Part shown: piece by piece, positions 23,563 to 32,544 of the stretch
How positions within the stretch are numbered: the first letter of the stretch is position 1
Layout of the letters: the number at the start of each line of letters is the position of its first letter
From: Candidatus Poribacteria bacterium
GTDB lineage: Bacteria > Poribacteria > WGA-4E > UBA9662
Direction: 5' to 3'
NCBI GenBank assembly: GCA_002729015.1
Contig: PBVO01000088.1
Location: 1 to 36,541 of the forward strand
DNA length: 36,541 nt
Translations under genes and position numbers: made by a program
Notes under the pieces: generated by a model
Told to the model about the DNA's origin: nothing
Seen by the model: only the letters and a program-made list of their open reading frames with translations
Database searches by the model: none

Positions 23563-24774
23563 ATGTTGGAACTTAAAATAGATACAGATCAGCCAAACGG
23601 TATTTTTGAAAATAATCAACAGGTCCGAGTTTTTGTGTTGATTCATAATCACAGTGAAAAACGCATCAGTGGTCAAATTGTATGGCAGCTCAAAACAGAT
23701 AGTAGTAACCATTTGGCAGAAAATATAGCTAATATCAACTTACAACCTGGAAAACATCGGAATGACTACAATATAGAACCAGATCTGCTAGACGTAGGTT
23801 TTCACCAAGTCGAAGTTCTATTTCAATTTGATCAAGGGAAAGTAGTCTCCGACCAAATGACGATAGGGTACCAACCATCTTCTCTTCAAACTATTCTTAC
23901 TAGAGAATCAGATTTTGATAAATTTTGGACTAATACAGAATCCAAACTTCAGCAAATATCTCCCGCTTATAAATTAGAACATCAACCTAATTTAGACAAT
24001 GAGAAATTCACGGTACATTCGGTAGAAATGAGAAGTTTAGACAATCTCAAGGTTGGTGGTTGGCTGGAGATACCAAGGACATCCGGTAAGCATCCAGCGC
24101 TCCTGAGAGTTCCCGGTTATGGGCAAAACATGACCCCTCTCAACCCACCGTTCGACTGCGTTACTTTTTCCTTCAACCCTCGTGGACATGGAAATTCGGA
24201 TGATACTCTAGATGACGATTTGGGGTATTGGGTTAGAGGTTTAGACCAGCCTAATAGTTATTTCTACCGAGGAGCTTATATGGATGTTTTGAGAGCCATG
24301 GACTATCTGGCTAGTCTACCAGAAGTGGATGTGGGACAGACTGCCGTCTGGGGGGGCAGTCAAGGCGGTGGTTTTAGCTTGGTAGTGGCAGCATTTAGAA
24401 CAAAAACCCGATATTGTATTGCGGATGTACCGTTTCTTTGTGATTGGAGAAAATATTTCCAATTAACTCAATGGGATGAAATCGACCAGTGGTTAGCACA
24501 ACAACCTGAGAAGCGGAACTGGACTAAACTAATGAAGACCTTGAGCTATTTTGATACTATCAATCTCGCTTCGAGAATTAGAGCAGAAGTTCTGATGTCT
24601 GTGGGCTTACAGGATCCAGTGTGTCCGCCTGCTACTTGTTTTTCTAGCTACAATCATATAAAGAGTGAAAAATCATATCGTGTTTATAAAACAGCTGGTC
24701 ACAGATTGGACCAATCACACTACCAGTTTGTTTTAAATTGGCTTAAATCTCGATTTGGTTTGTCTCGTAATTAA
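23563..24774 (+). CDS. CE7-type acetyl esterase (acetyl xylan esterase / cephalosporin C deacetylase family)
   Basis: 403 residues from ATG 23563. An in-frame TTG at 23422 would add 47 residues without family character and no signal peptide, so the internal ATG is preferred although its ribosome binding site is weak. Residues 1-105 form a beta-sandwich extension (VRVFVLIHNHSEKRISGQIV). The alpha/beta-hydrolase domain has the CE7 signatures RGHG (208-210 region), Ser266 in GGSQGGG, Asp351 in GLQDPVCPP and His380 in TAGHRLDQSH. CE7 enzymes remove acetyl groups from short oligosaccharides inside the cell, consistent with the missing signal peptide. First gene of a unit with GH5 (18 bp downstream) and a histidine phosphatase. 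Confidence 0.88.
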   Translation: MLELKIDTDQPNGIFENNQQVRVFVLIHNHSEKRISGQIVWQLKTDSSNHLAENIANINLQPGKHRNDYNIEPDLLDVGFHQVEVLFQFDQGKVVSDQMTIGYQPSSLQTILTRESDFDKFWTNTESKLQQISPAYKLEHQPNLDNEKFTVHSVEMRSLDNLKVGGWLEIPRTSGKHPALLRVPGYGQNMTPLNPPFDCVTFSFNPRGHGNSDDTLDDDLGYWVRGLDQPNSYFYRGAYMDVLRAMDYLASLPEVDVGQTAVWGGSQGGGFSLVVAAFRTKTRYCIADVPFLCDWRKYFQLTQWDEIDQWLAQQPEKRNWTKLMKTLSYFDTINLASRIRAEVLMSVGLQDPVCPPATCFSSYNHIKSEKSYRVYKTAGHRLDQSHYQFVLNWLKSRFGLSRN

Positions 24775-24792
24775 TTTAAGTAGGATTGATTA

Positions 24793-25905
24793 ATGACTAT
24801 AAAACTACCACTGACAACAGCCAATGGCTATATTGTGGACCAATTGGGCCATCCGTTAAGATTACAATCCGTGAATTGGTATGGTGCGAGTGATGTCGAT
24901 AATATAGTAATGGGCCTTGATTGTAACCACATTTCTCAGATTGCGGCAATGATCAAATCTATTGGGTTCAATAGTGTAAGATTACCGTTTTCAAACCAAA
25001 TGATCCATGATAAAGATCTGGCGGTAACAGATGGATTATCAGCTAATCCTCACTTACTGGGTAAGGTTCCACTGGAAATTTTTGATTCGGTTATACAGGC
25101 TTTAGCCGCAGAAGATCTACTTGTTATACTCAACAATCATACTACCACAAGTACTTGGTGCTGTAATTACGACAATAATGCATTGTGGTTTGACTCAGAC
25201 CAAACCGAATTGAAATGGATTGACGATTGGTCTTATCTGATTGAACGGTACCTTGATATCCCGCAGGTAGTGGGTGTCGATTTAAGGAATGAAGTAAGAA
25301 GTGGGCCAATGGGACGGGCTAACTGGGGGAATAGAGATAGTTTTGATTGGCACCGAGCCGCAGAATCAGCAGGAAATCATCTACTAAAGTTGAACCCAAA
25401 CCTGTTGGTTGTGATTGAGGGAATCGATTACGCGGCTGACCTTCGGCAAGCAGCAACACATCCTATTTGTTTGGTTAAGCCGGATCAGCTAGTATACTCA
25501 CCACATGTCTATGGCTGGTTTGGAGGCATAAATGGTAAATCTTTAGCCGAACACTCCTACCAAGAACTATGTCAAGCTTTGGACTCAGCGTGGGGTTACC
25601 TTGGACCAGTGAAAAAGATGAATAAGACAGAAAAATTACTTGCCGATGTAGACCAATCATTCCCAATATGGATCAGTGAAATGGGGGCGGGGCCAGCGGA
25701 TAAGCCTGATTTTTTAGAAAATCTTTGTCATTATATAAAAGAGAGAGATCTGAGTTGGGCCTGGTGGCCGCTTAATACAGGACTGAAGCCTGGTAGCGAC
25801 GAAATGGAAACTTGGGGCTTAGTTGATCAGCAGTGGAAACATCCGATTGATGACTGGCGATTAAAGGTAATTCAACGATTGATGCGAGAGAAACTTATAT
25901 GCTAG
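24793..25905 (+). CDS. GH5-type glycoside hydrolase (cellulase family), cytoplasmic
   Basis: 370 residues; AGGA eight bases before the ATG. TIM-barrel glycosidase of clan A: SVNWYGASD near the start, IGFNSVRLPFS (58-68), LNNHTTTSTWCCNYDN (strand 3/4), the acid/base Glu167 after Asn166 (GVDLRNEVR), the YSPHVYGWF strand with His238/Tyr240, and the nucleophile Glu296 in WISEMGAG. WAWWPLN near the end completes the pocket. These are hallmarks of GH5 beta-glucanases/glucosidases. There is no signal peptide, so it probably cleaves imported oligosaccharides, with the CE7 esterase upstream taking off acetyl groups. The exact linkage cannot be told. Confidence 0.88.
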   Translation: MTIKLPLTTANGYIVDQLGHPLRLQSVNWYGASDVDNIVMGLDCNHISQIAAMIKSIGFNSVRLPFSNQMIHDKDLAVTDGLSANPHLLGKVPLEIFDSVIQALAAEDLLVILNNHTTTSTWCCNYDNNALWFDSDQTELKWIDDWSYLIERYLDIPQVVGVDLRNEVRSGPMGRANWGNRDSFDWHRAAESAGNHLLKLNPNLLVVIEGIDYAADLRQAATHPICLVKPDQLVYSPHVYGWFGGINGKSLAEHSYQELCQALDSAWGYLGPVKKMNKTEKLLADVDQSFPIWISEMGAGPADKPDFLENLCHYIKERDLSWAWWPLNTGLKPGSDEMETWGLVDQQWKHPIDDWRLKVIQRLMREKLIC

Positions 25906-25953
25906 CCTCTTATCAAATAATTTGTAGAATCAGTTTTAGGCTTGGAGGAAGGC

Positions 25954-26610
25954 ATGGATATGTATTTGATTCGGCATGGTCAGTCAACTAGTAATAGGGG
26001 AGATGAAAACAATATTGACTTCCCGCCGCTAACCGACTTAGGACACAAGCAAGCTGGATTAGCAGCTGAAGCCATCAAAAATATAAATCCGGTTAAAATT
26101 TATTGCAGTCCTATGTTACGTGCTATCCAGACTGCAAAGAAGATCGGGGATCGGGTCAAATTGGTACCACATGTCATTGTTGAGCTCCATGAAGGTGGTG
26201 AAACATATTCACTGCCAACAGCAAAAAAGATGGATGGGTTAACTCGATCGGAAATTTTGGAATTCTGTCCTAATGCTGTCTTAGGTGAGAATGTTACGGA
26301 GGAGGGATGGCGTTCTCAAGAGGCCCACACGAAAGAAGAAGGCGTTCGGTTAATTCAAAGAAATATGGAAAAGGTAATGGGTTTTCTGCTAGAAAACCAT
26401 TATAAACAGAATGATAATGTGGCAATTATCACCCATGGTCGTTCAGGTTCAATTTTGATTAGTACTATTCTTGGTATGCCACCAGATCGTGATTACGCCA
26501 GATTTGGCCAAAACAACTGTGGGATTAGCTTGATAAGAATCTCATCTGAGATGACTCGACTCGTTTTTCTGAACCGGACCGATCATCTACCAACTGAATA
26601 TGTCACTTAA
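25954..26610 (+). CDS. Histidine phosphatase (phosphoglycerate mutase-like) family protein
   Basis: 218 residues from ATG 25954, five bases after GGAGG; a TTG four codons earlier overlaps the Shine-Dalgarno. The catalytic RHG motif is at 7-9 (MYLIRHGQSTSNRGD), TDLGHKQA follows, YCSPMLRAIQTA gives the second arginine, Glu in VELHEGG is the probable proton donor, and AIITHGRSG supplies the second histidine. The family dephosphorylates sugar phosphates, nucleotides or phosphoproteins. Its position as third gene of the CE7-GH5 unit suggests a sugar-phosphate substrate, which is inference only. Converges on the PDZ/HEAT gene with a 22-bp gap. Confidence 0.9.
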   Translation: MDMYLIRHGQSTSNRGDENNIDFPPLTDLGHKQAGLAAEAIKNINPVKIYCSPMLRAIQTAKKIGDRVKLVPHVIVELHEGGETYSLPTAKKMDGLTRSEILEFCPNAVLGENVTEEGWRSQEAHTKEEGVRLIQRNMEKVMGFLLENHYKQNDNVAIITHGRSGSILISTILGMPPDRDYARFGQNNCGISLIRISSEMTRLVFLNRTDHLPTEYVT

Positions 26611-26632
26611 TGGCCTTGTCTCAGTTTGATCT

Positions 26633-29053
26633 TCAATAATTTAAATGGATCAATTTCGGTTGATCTACTAAAGCTTTAATTTCTGAGATAGTTTCTCTGA
26701 TGACTGAAGCTTTCTTCAGGCTCAAGCGAGGTGGGAAATTTTCTTCCTCTGTTTCGAAATAGACGGCTACTGATTCTAATCTGGATATCATAGACTTGCT
26801 ATGAGTCCCATATGATTTGATCATTTCCATGACCTTAAAAATACGCTTTTCACTGCCGTGCTTCTTCTGATTACGGGAATAATCGACCAGAAGTTCCAAT
26901 CCTTCCTTAATTCGGTACTTGGTAAACAATTCAAGGCCTCGCATGCGGATAACATCTGAAAACATAATACCACTAGGCGAGGGATCTTTTATAGCTTGAT
27001 AGATGTCTGGTAATAATGGCTTAATCTCATCATAAGTTAAATTTTCGTACACACTACCAATACTTCCTCTGGATCGGCCATCTTGATTCAACAAGCCTGA
27101 ACGGACAGCTTGAATAAGTAAATTACGATCAACACCAGCCAAAGATTTGCCAACTAGTCCGTTTCGTCTATCAAATAGAGCGAAAGATACATAGCGTTGC
27201 TCCATATTTCTTGGATCATTCAGCTCGTCATACTGTGTGAGTCTTGTCAGCATTTCGGGGACCACGGTTTTAGCAGGATCACCTATTCCAGCAAGTGCCT
27301 CAGCAGCCAAAATTCTCAGCCATAGGTCGCTAGCATGAAATACCTGACGTAATATAGGTACGGCTACAGATCCACGTTCACGTTGCATCTTGATTGCTTG
27401 ACAAGCGCCATATCGAGTATGGAGATCTTCTGTCTTAAGTAACCGAACTAATTGATTTGAAACTGTTTCTTTCCTACGTCCTAGTGCAATTGCTGCACGC
27501 TCTCGAACTACCGGTGACCAGCTGCTGAGACGTCGGAGAAGTTCTTTGTCTTCTAGATTATCGTAATAACTATGGCGATCCATGTTATTCCAGCCATAAC
27601 CATCCAAAATTAAAGACTCAGCTGATCTTAAATCTAGTTTTTTAACAATACTAGATTGTTTACCAGTTAGATAAATCTTTTTAAGAGGCATAGCGTAAGA
27701 TAGGAGATACAAACCACTGCAATCCCAGCCTTGGTAACTATCTGTGTTCATTTGAGGCGGTCCTTGATAAATATAACTACCATTCCAACGGCGTGCCAAA
27801 TCGAAGTACCAGGCACCGAATTCTTTCATCCAGATACCAGTTGCATCAGGACCTAATCGAGAGATACTTGGTATTGCCCACAATATGTTGAAGAAATTAC
27901 CGGTGTGTCCTGTATCCCGTTCGGCACCATGGGAGGATATACTCATATAAGAGAAGAACTCCGCACCTTTTGCTTCACCAAGTAAATTAAACATAACTGC
28001 AGCCATACCACATTTACCGTTGTCTTCATGGGTTTGAATCCAAGGTCGATGATCACCGTATGGAACCGCACCTTTCCCAATATAGAATTTTAATAAGCGA
28101 GCACTACGTTGTATGGCATTTTCTACTGAAGGATCTGTAACTCCAGCCTTGTGAGCTAACACCAGAGATATGGTCATTGTTAGGCCGGGTGAGTTCATCA
28201 TTCCATACCCACCTAGTCGACCGTCAGCTAGAGCAAAACGATGCCCCCACGAGCCGACAAGACTTTGTCCGTTGGCGGCTTCTAGTGATAGACGTTTCAA
28301 CCCAGGCATAACTGATTTATCCCCGGTTGCCATAACATATTCTGCAAGGAACATAATAACGTAACCGTAATACCATGTTTGAAAACTGTCTGCCGAATAG
28401 ACTGATGCCCATCGTGCTTCCTTTCTAACTATCTGAATATACTCTCTATTTCCGCTAGCTAGAAGTGCTAAGGCATTGAGAGAGCGAGTAATTGGATTAT
28501 GTTGGTAGGAAGGTCCTTCCATACGATTAGCCAATTCTTGGCAACCAAGTTCTAGGATACGCTTCGATTTGAGGCAATCATAAGGAGCTGTTGAACTATA
28601 GGCACCTAGGATTGGGAGTTGTAATGTAACATTGTCAGTCTTTCCTTCTCTATAACGTACGAGATTCAGGGCCCCACCGCCAACTTCTGACTCTGCTTTG
28701 GTAAGTGCATTACCCATTTCAGTGCGTGGGTCGTACGAGAAAGGTGTACCATCAACACCGATAATTATGTCGCCGATAGCCAAAATACTATCTGCAGGAG
28801 ATCCTTTTTCTACCTTTGTAATGGCAATCTGTCTTGCCTCTGTGGTGACTAGCTTTTTGCTGAACATCCATCCACGAGCTCCTGTAGCACCTAAATTCCA
28901 ATCGTGTTTAGCTCCCTTCGGTATGCTTCCCCCCTTTGTGAAGTCTGGATTATTCATCTGTAATGAGGATCCGAAGACTCGTGAAACCTGACAACTGAAA
29001 CAAAAAAATGAGATGAATATGATAGATACAAAAAAACGATTTCTTGGACACAT
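26633..29053 (-). CDS. Secreted PDZ / DUF6288-like / HEAT protein
   Basis: 806 residues. A signal peptide (RFFVSIIFISFFCFS) may be a lipoprotein signal with Cys21, although the lipobox is not classical. A PDZ domain spans about 55-150 (TGARGWMF, ITKVEKGSPADSILAIGDII). A large alpha-helical domain follows (about 160-470; NPITRSLNALALLASGNREY, GYGMMNSPGLTMTISLVLAH, GDHRPWIQTHEDNGKCGMAA), resembling the DUF6288 family of Planctomycetes and Verrucomicrobia and having an alpha/alpha-toroid look. HEAT-like repeats end the protein (about 505-620: RERAAIALGRR, RILAAEALAGIGDPAKTVVP). Role unknown; a periplasmic polysaccharide- or peptide-related function is a guess. No good Shine-Dalgarno. Confidence 0.82.
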   Translation of the reverse strand: MCPRNRFFVSIIFISFFCFSCQVSRVFGSSLQMNNPDFTKGGSIPKGAKHDWNLGATGARGWMFSKKLVTTEARQIAITKVEKGSPADSILAIGDIIIGVDGTPFSYDPRTEMGNALTKAESEVGGGALNLVRYREGKTDNVTLQLPILGAYSSTAPYDCLKSKRILELGCQELANRMEGPSYQHNPITRSLNALALLASGNREYIQIVRKEARWASVYSADSFQTWYYGYVIMFLAEYVMATGDKSVMPGLKRLSLEAANGQSLVGSWGHRFALADGRLGGYGMMNSPGLTMTISLVLAHKAGVTDPSVENAIQRSARLLKFYIGKGAVPYGDHRPWIQTHEDNGKCGMAAVMFNLLGEAKGAEFFSYMSISSHGAERDTGHTGNFFNILWAIPSISRLGPDATGIWMKEFGAWYFDLARRWNGSYIYQGPPQMNTDSYQGWDCSGLYLLSYAMPLKKIYLTGKQSSIVKKLDLRSAESLILDGYGWNNMDRHSYYDNLEDKELLRRLSSWSPVVRERAAIALGRRKETVSNQLVRLLKTEDLHTRYGACQAIKMQRERGSVAVPILRQVFHASDLWLRILAAEALAGIGDPAKTVVPEMLTRLTQYDELNDPRNMEQRYVSFALFDRRNGLVGKSLAGVDRNLLIQAVRSGLLNQDGRSRGSIGSVYENLTYDEIKPLLPDIYQAIKDPSPSGIMFSDVIRMRGLELFTKYRIKEGLELLVDYSRNQKKHGSEKRIFKVMEMIKSYGTHSKSMISRLESVAVYFETEEENFPPRLSLKKASVIRETISEIKALVDQPKLIHLNY

Positions 29054-29441
29054 AAAATCTATTAATACCCTCTGGTGCTAATCCCCAGCTTTCGTCAAAA
29101 AACTAATGATCAAGATACAGTAGTAGAATTAACGGTTCTGTAAATAAAAAATTCAGCAGAAATAAAGAATGAATATAGATCGGATGAATTAGAAAAATTG
29201 ACAAAGCTGATCAAGATTGAGAACTCAAAATTCACCCAAAGACTGGATTCAGTTTAAAAAAATCTAGTTTTTTGTTAAGATTCTTACTTAGAACAAGTAG
29301 AAGATAATTTTTTAATAAAAAGGGAAATCCATAACAATACAAGAAACCCTTTTGAGTTATACATGTATAATTCTAGCTTACCAATCAAAAGATCTAATCA
29401 CACTCGCATGTAAATTAGATTTTGCGTTCGATCTCAAAAAG
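29054..29441. other. Intergenic region with a possible coiled-coil relic
   Basis: The plus strand at about 29128-29250 is open and reads IKNSAEIKNEYRSDELEKL and TKLIKIENSKFTQRLDSV to a stop. It is A-rich and could be chance or a gene remnant. No supported gene; the promoter of the minus-strand PDZ/HEAT gene must lie near 29060-29150. Confidence 0.3.
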
Positions 29442-30494
29442 TCAGTTAGGTTCATTACCCCAAGGGAAGGATTCAATCCGTATCGACCGATCCAGATCTG
29501 TCAGATTAATTCGTTTCCCATTAGAAAGAGAGGATTGATGGATGGCAAATCCGATTTCGGTTGCCCGTCGAGCCTGATCGATATCGCAGGCGGTTCTTTT
29601 TCCACTGTGGATGGACGAAACCAGATCAGAAACCATTGCTGGTCCTGCTGGCCAAGGATTGATGTCTCGAGGGGTTTCAATTTGTTTTATCTGCGATGTT
29701 TTATCTATGGTCCAGTGGAAGGTTTGTTTGGCATCATCTAACACAAAAAGTCTACCTTTACTTCCGACCACTTCAAAGCTCATCGGTAGTCCATCACCCT
29801 GGTGTTTCCCGTCCACTGTAATGTAGAGAACGACACCATTGTCAAGTCCTATTTGTGCTCGACCTGAAGGATCAATTAATCGTCGACTATCATCAGGTTC
29901 GTCAGATAGATCCTCAACTAATCCACTAACCCAAACTGGTTCTACGTCTCCGGCTAAGGCGAGTAAAGAATCATACCAATGGCAACCGTGGTTAATCAGG
30001 TTCGATAACCCATAACTGACGATACTACTGATATCTCCTACCAATCCTTTTGTAATAAGGCTCCGAATCAATCGATACCGATCAAACCATCGACGATCCA
30101 ATGCAAAGAGAAGCGGTATATCTTGACAGGCCAATAAGATTCGGTCCATTTCGGATAAGCTAGTAACCAAAGGTTTGTCACAAAGAATGCCCTTGACACC
30201 TGATTGAACTGCCACTTCAATTTGATCGGCATGCATTGTTTGACGAGTCGCCAATAAGAGAATATCGGGATTAACAGTTGTCATCATTTTTTGATAGTCG
30301 TCATATGCTATGACACGAGGCCAAACATCCTTCCAACAATCAATAAATTCATCTCGAGTCTTTGAATCAAAATCGAATACAGCTACAACATCAACCTCTT
30401 CGATGGAGTGTAAGGCGGCGGCAAAATTGTGACTACCTAATTTTCTGGTTATCATTCGATGACAGCCAGAAATCGCGACGGTTAACTTGTCCAT
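29442..30494 (-). CDS. Gfo/Idh/MocA family oxidoreductase
   Basis: 350 residues; GAGG ten bases before the ATG. An N-terminal Rossmann domain (VAISGCHRM, VDVVAVFDFDSKTR) lacks the usual GxGxxG: the loop reads SGCHRM. LLATRQTMHADQIEVAVQSG is the second nucleotide-binding strand, and CDKPLV (105-110) is the family's EKP-type motif with Lys107. The C-terminal alpha/beta domain has INHGCHWYDSLLALAGDVEP, whose histidine is the likely catalytic base, and GLPMSFEVVGSKGRLFV. These enzymes oxidise or reduce sugars and inositols with NAD(P). It follows the membrane gene at 30557 by 62 bp on the same strand. The atypical cofactor loop may mean altered cofactor preference. Confidence 0.9.
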   Translation of the reverse strand: MDKLTVAISGCHRMITRKLGSHNFAAALHSIEEVDVVAVFDFDSKTRDEFIDCWKDVWPRVIAYDDYQKMMTTVNPDILLLATRQTMHADQIEVAVQSGVKGILCDKPLVTSLSEMDRILLACQDIPLLFALDRRWFDRYRLIRSLITKGLVGDISSIVSYGLSNLINHGCHWYDSLLALAGDVEPVWVSGLVEDLSDEPDDSRRLIDPSGRAQIGLDNGVVLYITVDGKHQGDGLPMSFEVVGSKGRLFVLDDAKQTFHWTIDKTSQIKQIETPRDINPWPAGPAMVSDLVSSIHSGKRTACDIDQARRATEIGFAIHQSSLSNGKRINLTDLDRSIRIESFPWGNEPN

Positions 30495-30556
30495 TGACTA
30501 GATTCCTCTTATAGATAACGAGCTAATAATTTCGGATCAATACAATTTCTTTAAAA

Positions 30557-32002
30557 TCAGGGACTCTGCCAGAATCTATATGACCAATTACACTTAGCAG
30601 GATCGAAAAATAATCCCGTTAAGCTTAAGCCGACGGCGGAAATCAAAAAAAGGAGTGCACTTGGGCTATCCCACAACGAAGGAAATCCGAAGAAAGCATA
30701 ATTAAGTCCAAAGTAAATCCAAGTACAAAATATGAGTGTAATTCGAATAAAAGACGGATGTTCTTCTGAGGATTCTGCTCTGCGTATAAAAAAAACAGAC
30801 AGGGTTATAGCGTAAAACATCGGCAATATGAAATAAGCTAACCAACCCACACTAAGGTTGATGGGTTTATCAACAGAATAAACCAACATGCGTAACGTTT
30901 TTCCAGCTATCGGAAGTAATGTGATAGGGAGCAATTGTAAATATGGCCACCATAGATTACTAACACTTGCCACTAGAGGGATCAGTCCCATCATTAACCC
31001 AAGATCATAGATTCCATCAGCCCACGAAAATCGACCAAAGTCGACTAGGGTTAGTAGGCATAGATGCAAACATAACAATCCAAAAACTGCCCATCTGGAT
31101 AGTGAACTTATGTTCGGTTGAGACGAAATCCTAATTCGGCTTCGGTTGAGCCATAACCCAAGTCCAACAGTAGCACCCATGACTGTTCCAAAGGTGGTTT
31201 CCATTATATTCCACCAGTTGAATTTCTGAGTAAAGGGGCCGATGAAGCTTTGGCGAAAGAACTCAGGATTCCATGCGTTGGTAGCTTGCAGCGTCTGGCC
31301 AATTGGAAAACCCAAGGCACCGCCAATTATTCCCCAAAAGGCCAGATTCCTAGCCATAATATCTTTCTTGGCTAATGCGGCATAGGTTACTCCTAAGATG
31401 AGAGCACACCACAGGCCTCCCCAAATTTCAGGTCGGTGTTTCAGTTGAACACCAGGTTCCCATTTCCAATGGTCAGAAAAATACAGTAAAGGTAATTTTT
31501 TGTTCTCAGGATCGTGTGGAGTATTAAATACTAACCATCCAATAACTAGAACCGTCAGCATAGAAGTGCATAGTAATAGGATTTCAACTGGACGATAACG
31601 CTTGCCTCCTAAACCTAAGCCGAAAAAAAATCCGAAAAACCCAATCCAAACCCCACCCTTGATGGCTAGGCCAATCATACCCCAAGACAATGATGACCAG
31701 TTTCCTATCAATGGTGCGTCGTGAGTCAGACCGACTGTTTGTCCATAAGTCATTGACCCGCCGAACCCCATGGCTATGGTTCCCAAAGCTGCTGCCCGGA
31801 CCACTTGGATGGAATTATTGTTTGGGCAAAAGAGAAAAACGAGAATCAGGCTTACTAAGACACCCGCAATCATAGCCCCAGTCTCGTGCCCATATTGACC
31901 ACGAATACCCCAGCCCATTCCACCGGCCATTGCAGAGGTAATCATTACCAGCCAAAGTGGCGGATTTGGCAGTAATGATCGATTTTGATTGCTATGATTC
32001 AT
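30557..32002 (-). CDS. Polytopic membrane protein of unknown function
   Basis: 481 residues, about 12 hydrophobic segments; AGGA five bases before the ATG. The N-terminal helix carries a glycine-rich signature GGMGWGIRGQYGHETGAMIA, followed by GTIAMGFGGSMTYGQTVGLT, which look like the conserved core. A hydrophilic, tryptophan-rich loop (FSDHWKWEPGVQLKHRPEIW) probably faces the periplasm. I recall such proteins in Planctomycetes-type genomes near Gfo/Idh/MocA oxidoreductases but know no function. With the oxidoreductase downstream on the same strand, uptake or processing of the oxidoreductase's sugar substrate is a reasonable guess, unproven. Confidence 0.8.
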   Translation of the reverse strand: MNHSNQNRSLLPNPPLWLVMITSAMAGGMGWGIRGQYGHETGAMIAGVLVSLILVFLFCPNNNSIQVVRAAALGTIAMGFGGSMTYGQTVGLTHDAPLIGNWSSLSWGMIGLAIKGGVWIGFFGFFFGLGLGGKRYRPVEILLLCTSMLTVLVIGWLVFNTPHDPENKKLPLLYFSDHWKWEPGVQLKHRPEIWGGLWCALILGVTYAALAKKDIMARNLAFWGIIGGALGFPIGQTLQATNAWNPEFFRQSFIGPFTQKFNWWNIMETTFGTVMGATVGLGLWLNRSRIRISSQPNISSLSRWAVFGLLCLHLCLLTLVDFGRFSWADGIYDLGLMMGLIPLVASVSNLWWPYLQLLPITLLPIAGKTLRMLVYSVDKPINLSVGWLAYFILPMFYAITLSVFFIRRAESSEEHPSFIRITLIFCTWIYFGLNYAFFGFPSLWDSPSALLFLISAVGLSLTGLFFDPAKCNWSYRFWQSP

Positions 32003-32544
32003 AGAGTCCTATTCCGTTTGATCAATTGTCCAGGTTGTAGAAACGATTTTTCTTTTGGGTATCAACCCAATTTCCAATTTTATAATAGTCGTTTGTGTAT
32101 TATCTCTAATTCTATCTCTGGCAAAAATTTGAGATTCTCTACTAGAATGGGCCATTATAGCAAAACTATGTTACTCCGCAAACACTAAAAGTAAGATACC
32201 ATGGTTGTAAATTTTACTTTGTTTGGTTTGGGACAGATATTTTTTACTTATCTAATATTTTGTATTTTAGAATATTAATGTTCAAGTTAATACTTAATAC
32301 TAATGAAACTAGTTAACAATTCTTTCGCGAACTGTTACTCATAACCAGTTTGCAAGGCTGATCACCGGATTCATCAATCGAATTATATTTATCCCAATGG
32401 TGAAAGGGATGTATGTTATAACTATCCAAATTTGATTGAATGAATTGACTAGGCTTATCATTTGATTTAACTGACAGTTTGTCTATTCGTGCAAATCGGT
32501 ATAAATGGATAATTTTCTCTCTACTTACGAATTAATATTTAATA
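32003..32544. other. Divergent intergenic region
   Basis: 542 bp between the membrane-protein gene and the second PhyH gene. A small hairpin TTGGGT/ACCCAA lies near 32056-32071. No ORF I can support; both promoters are expected here. Confidence 0.35.
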
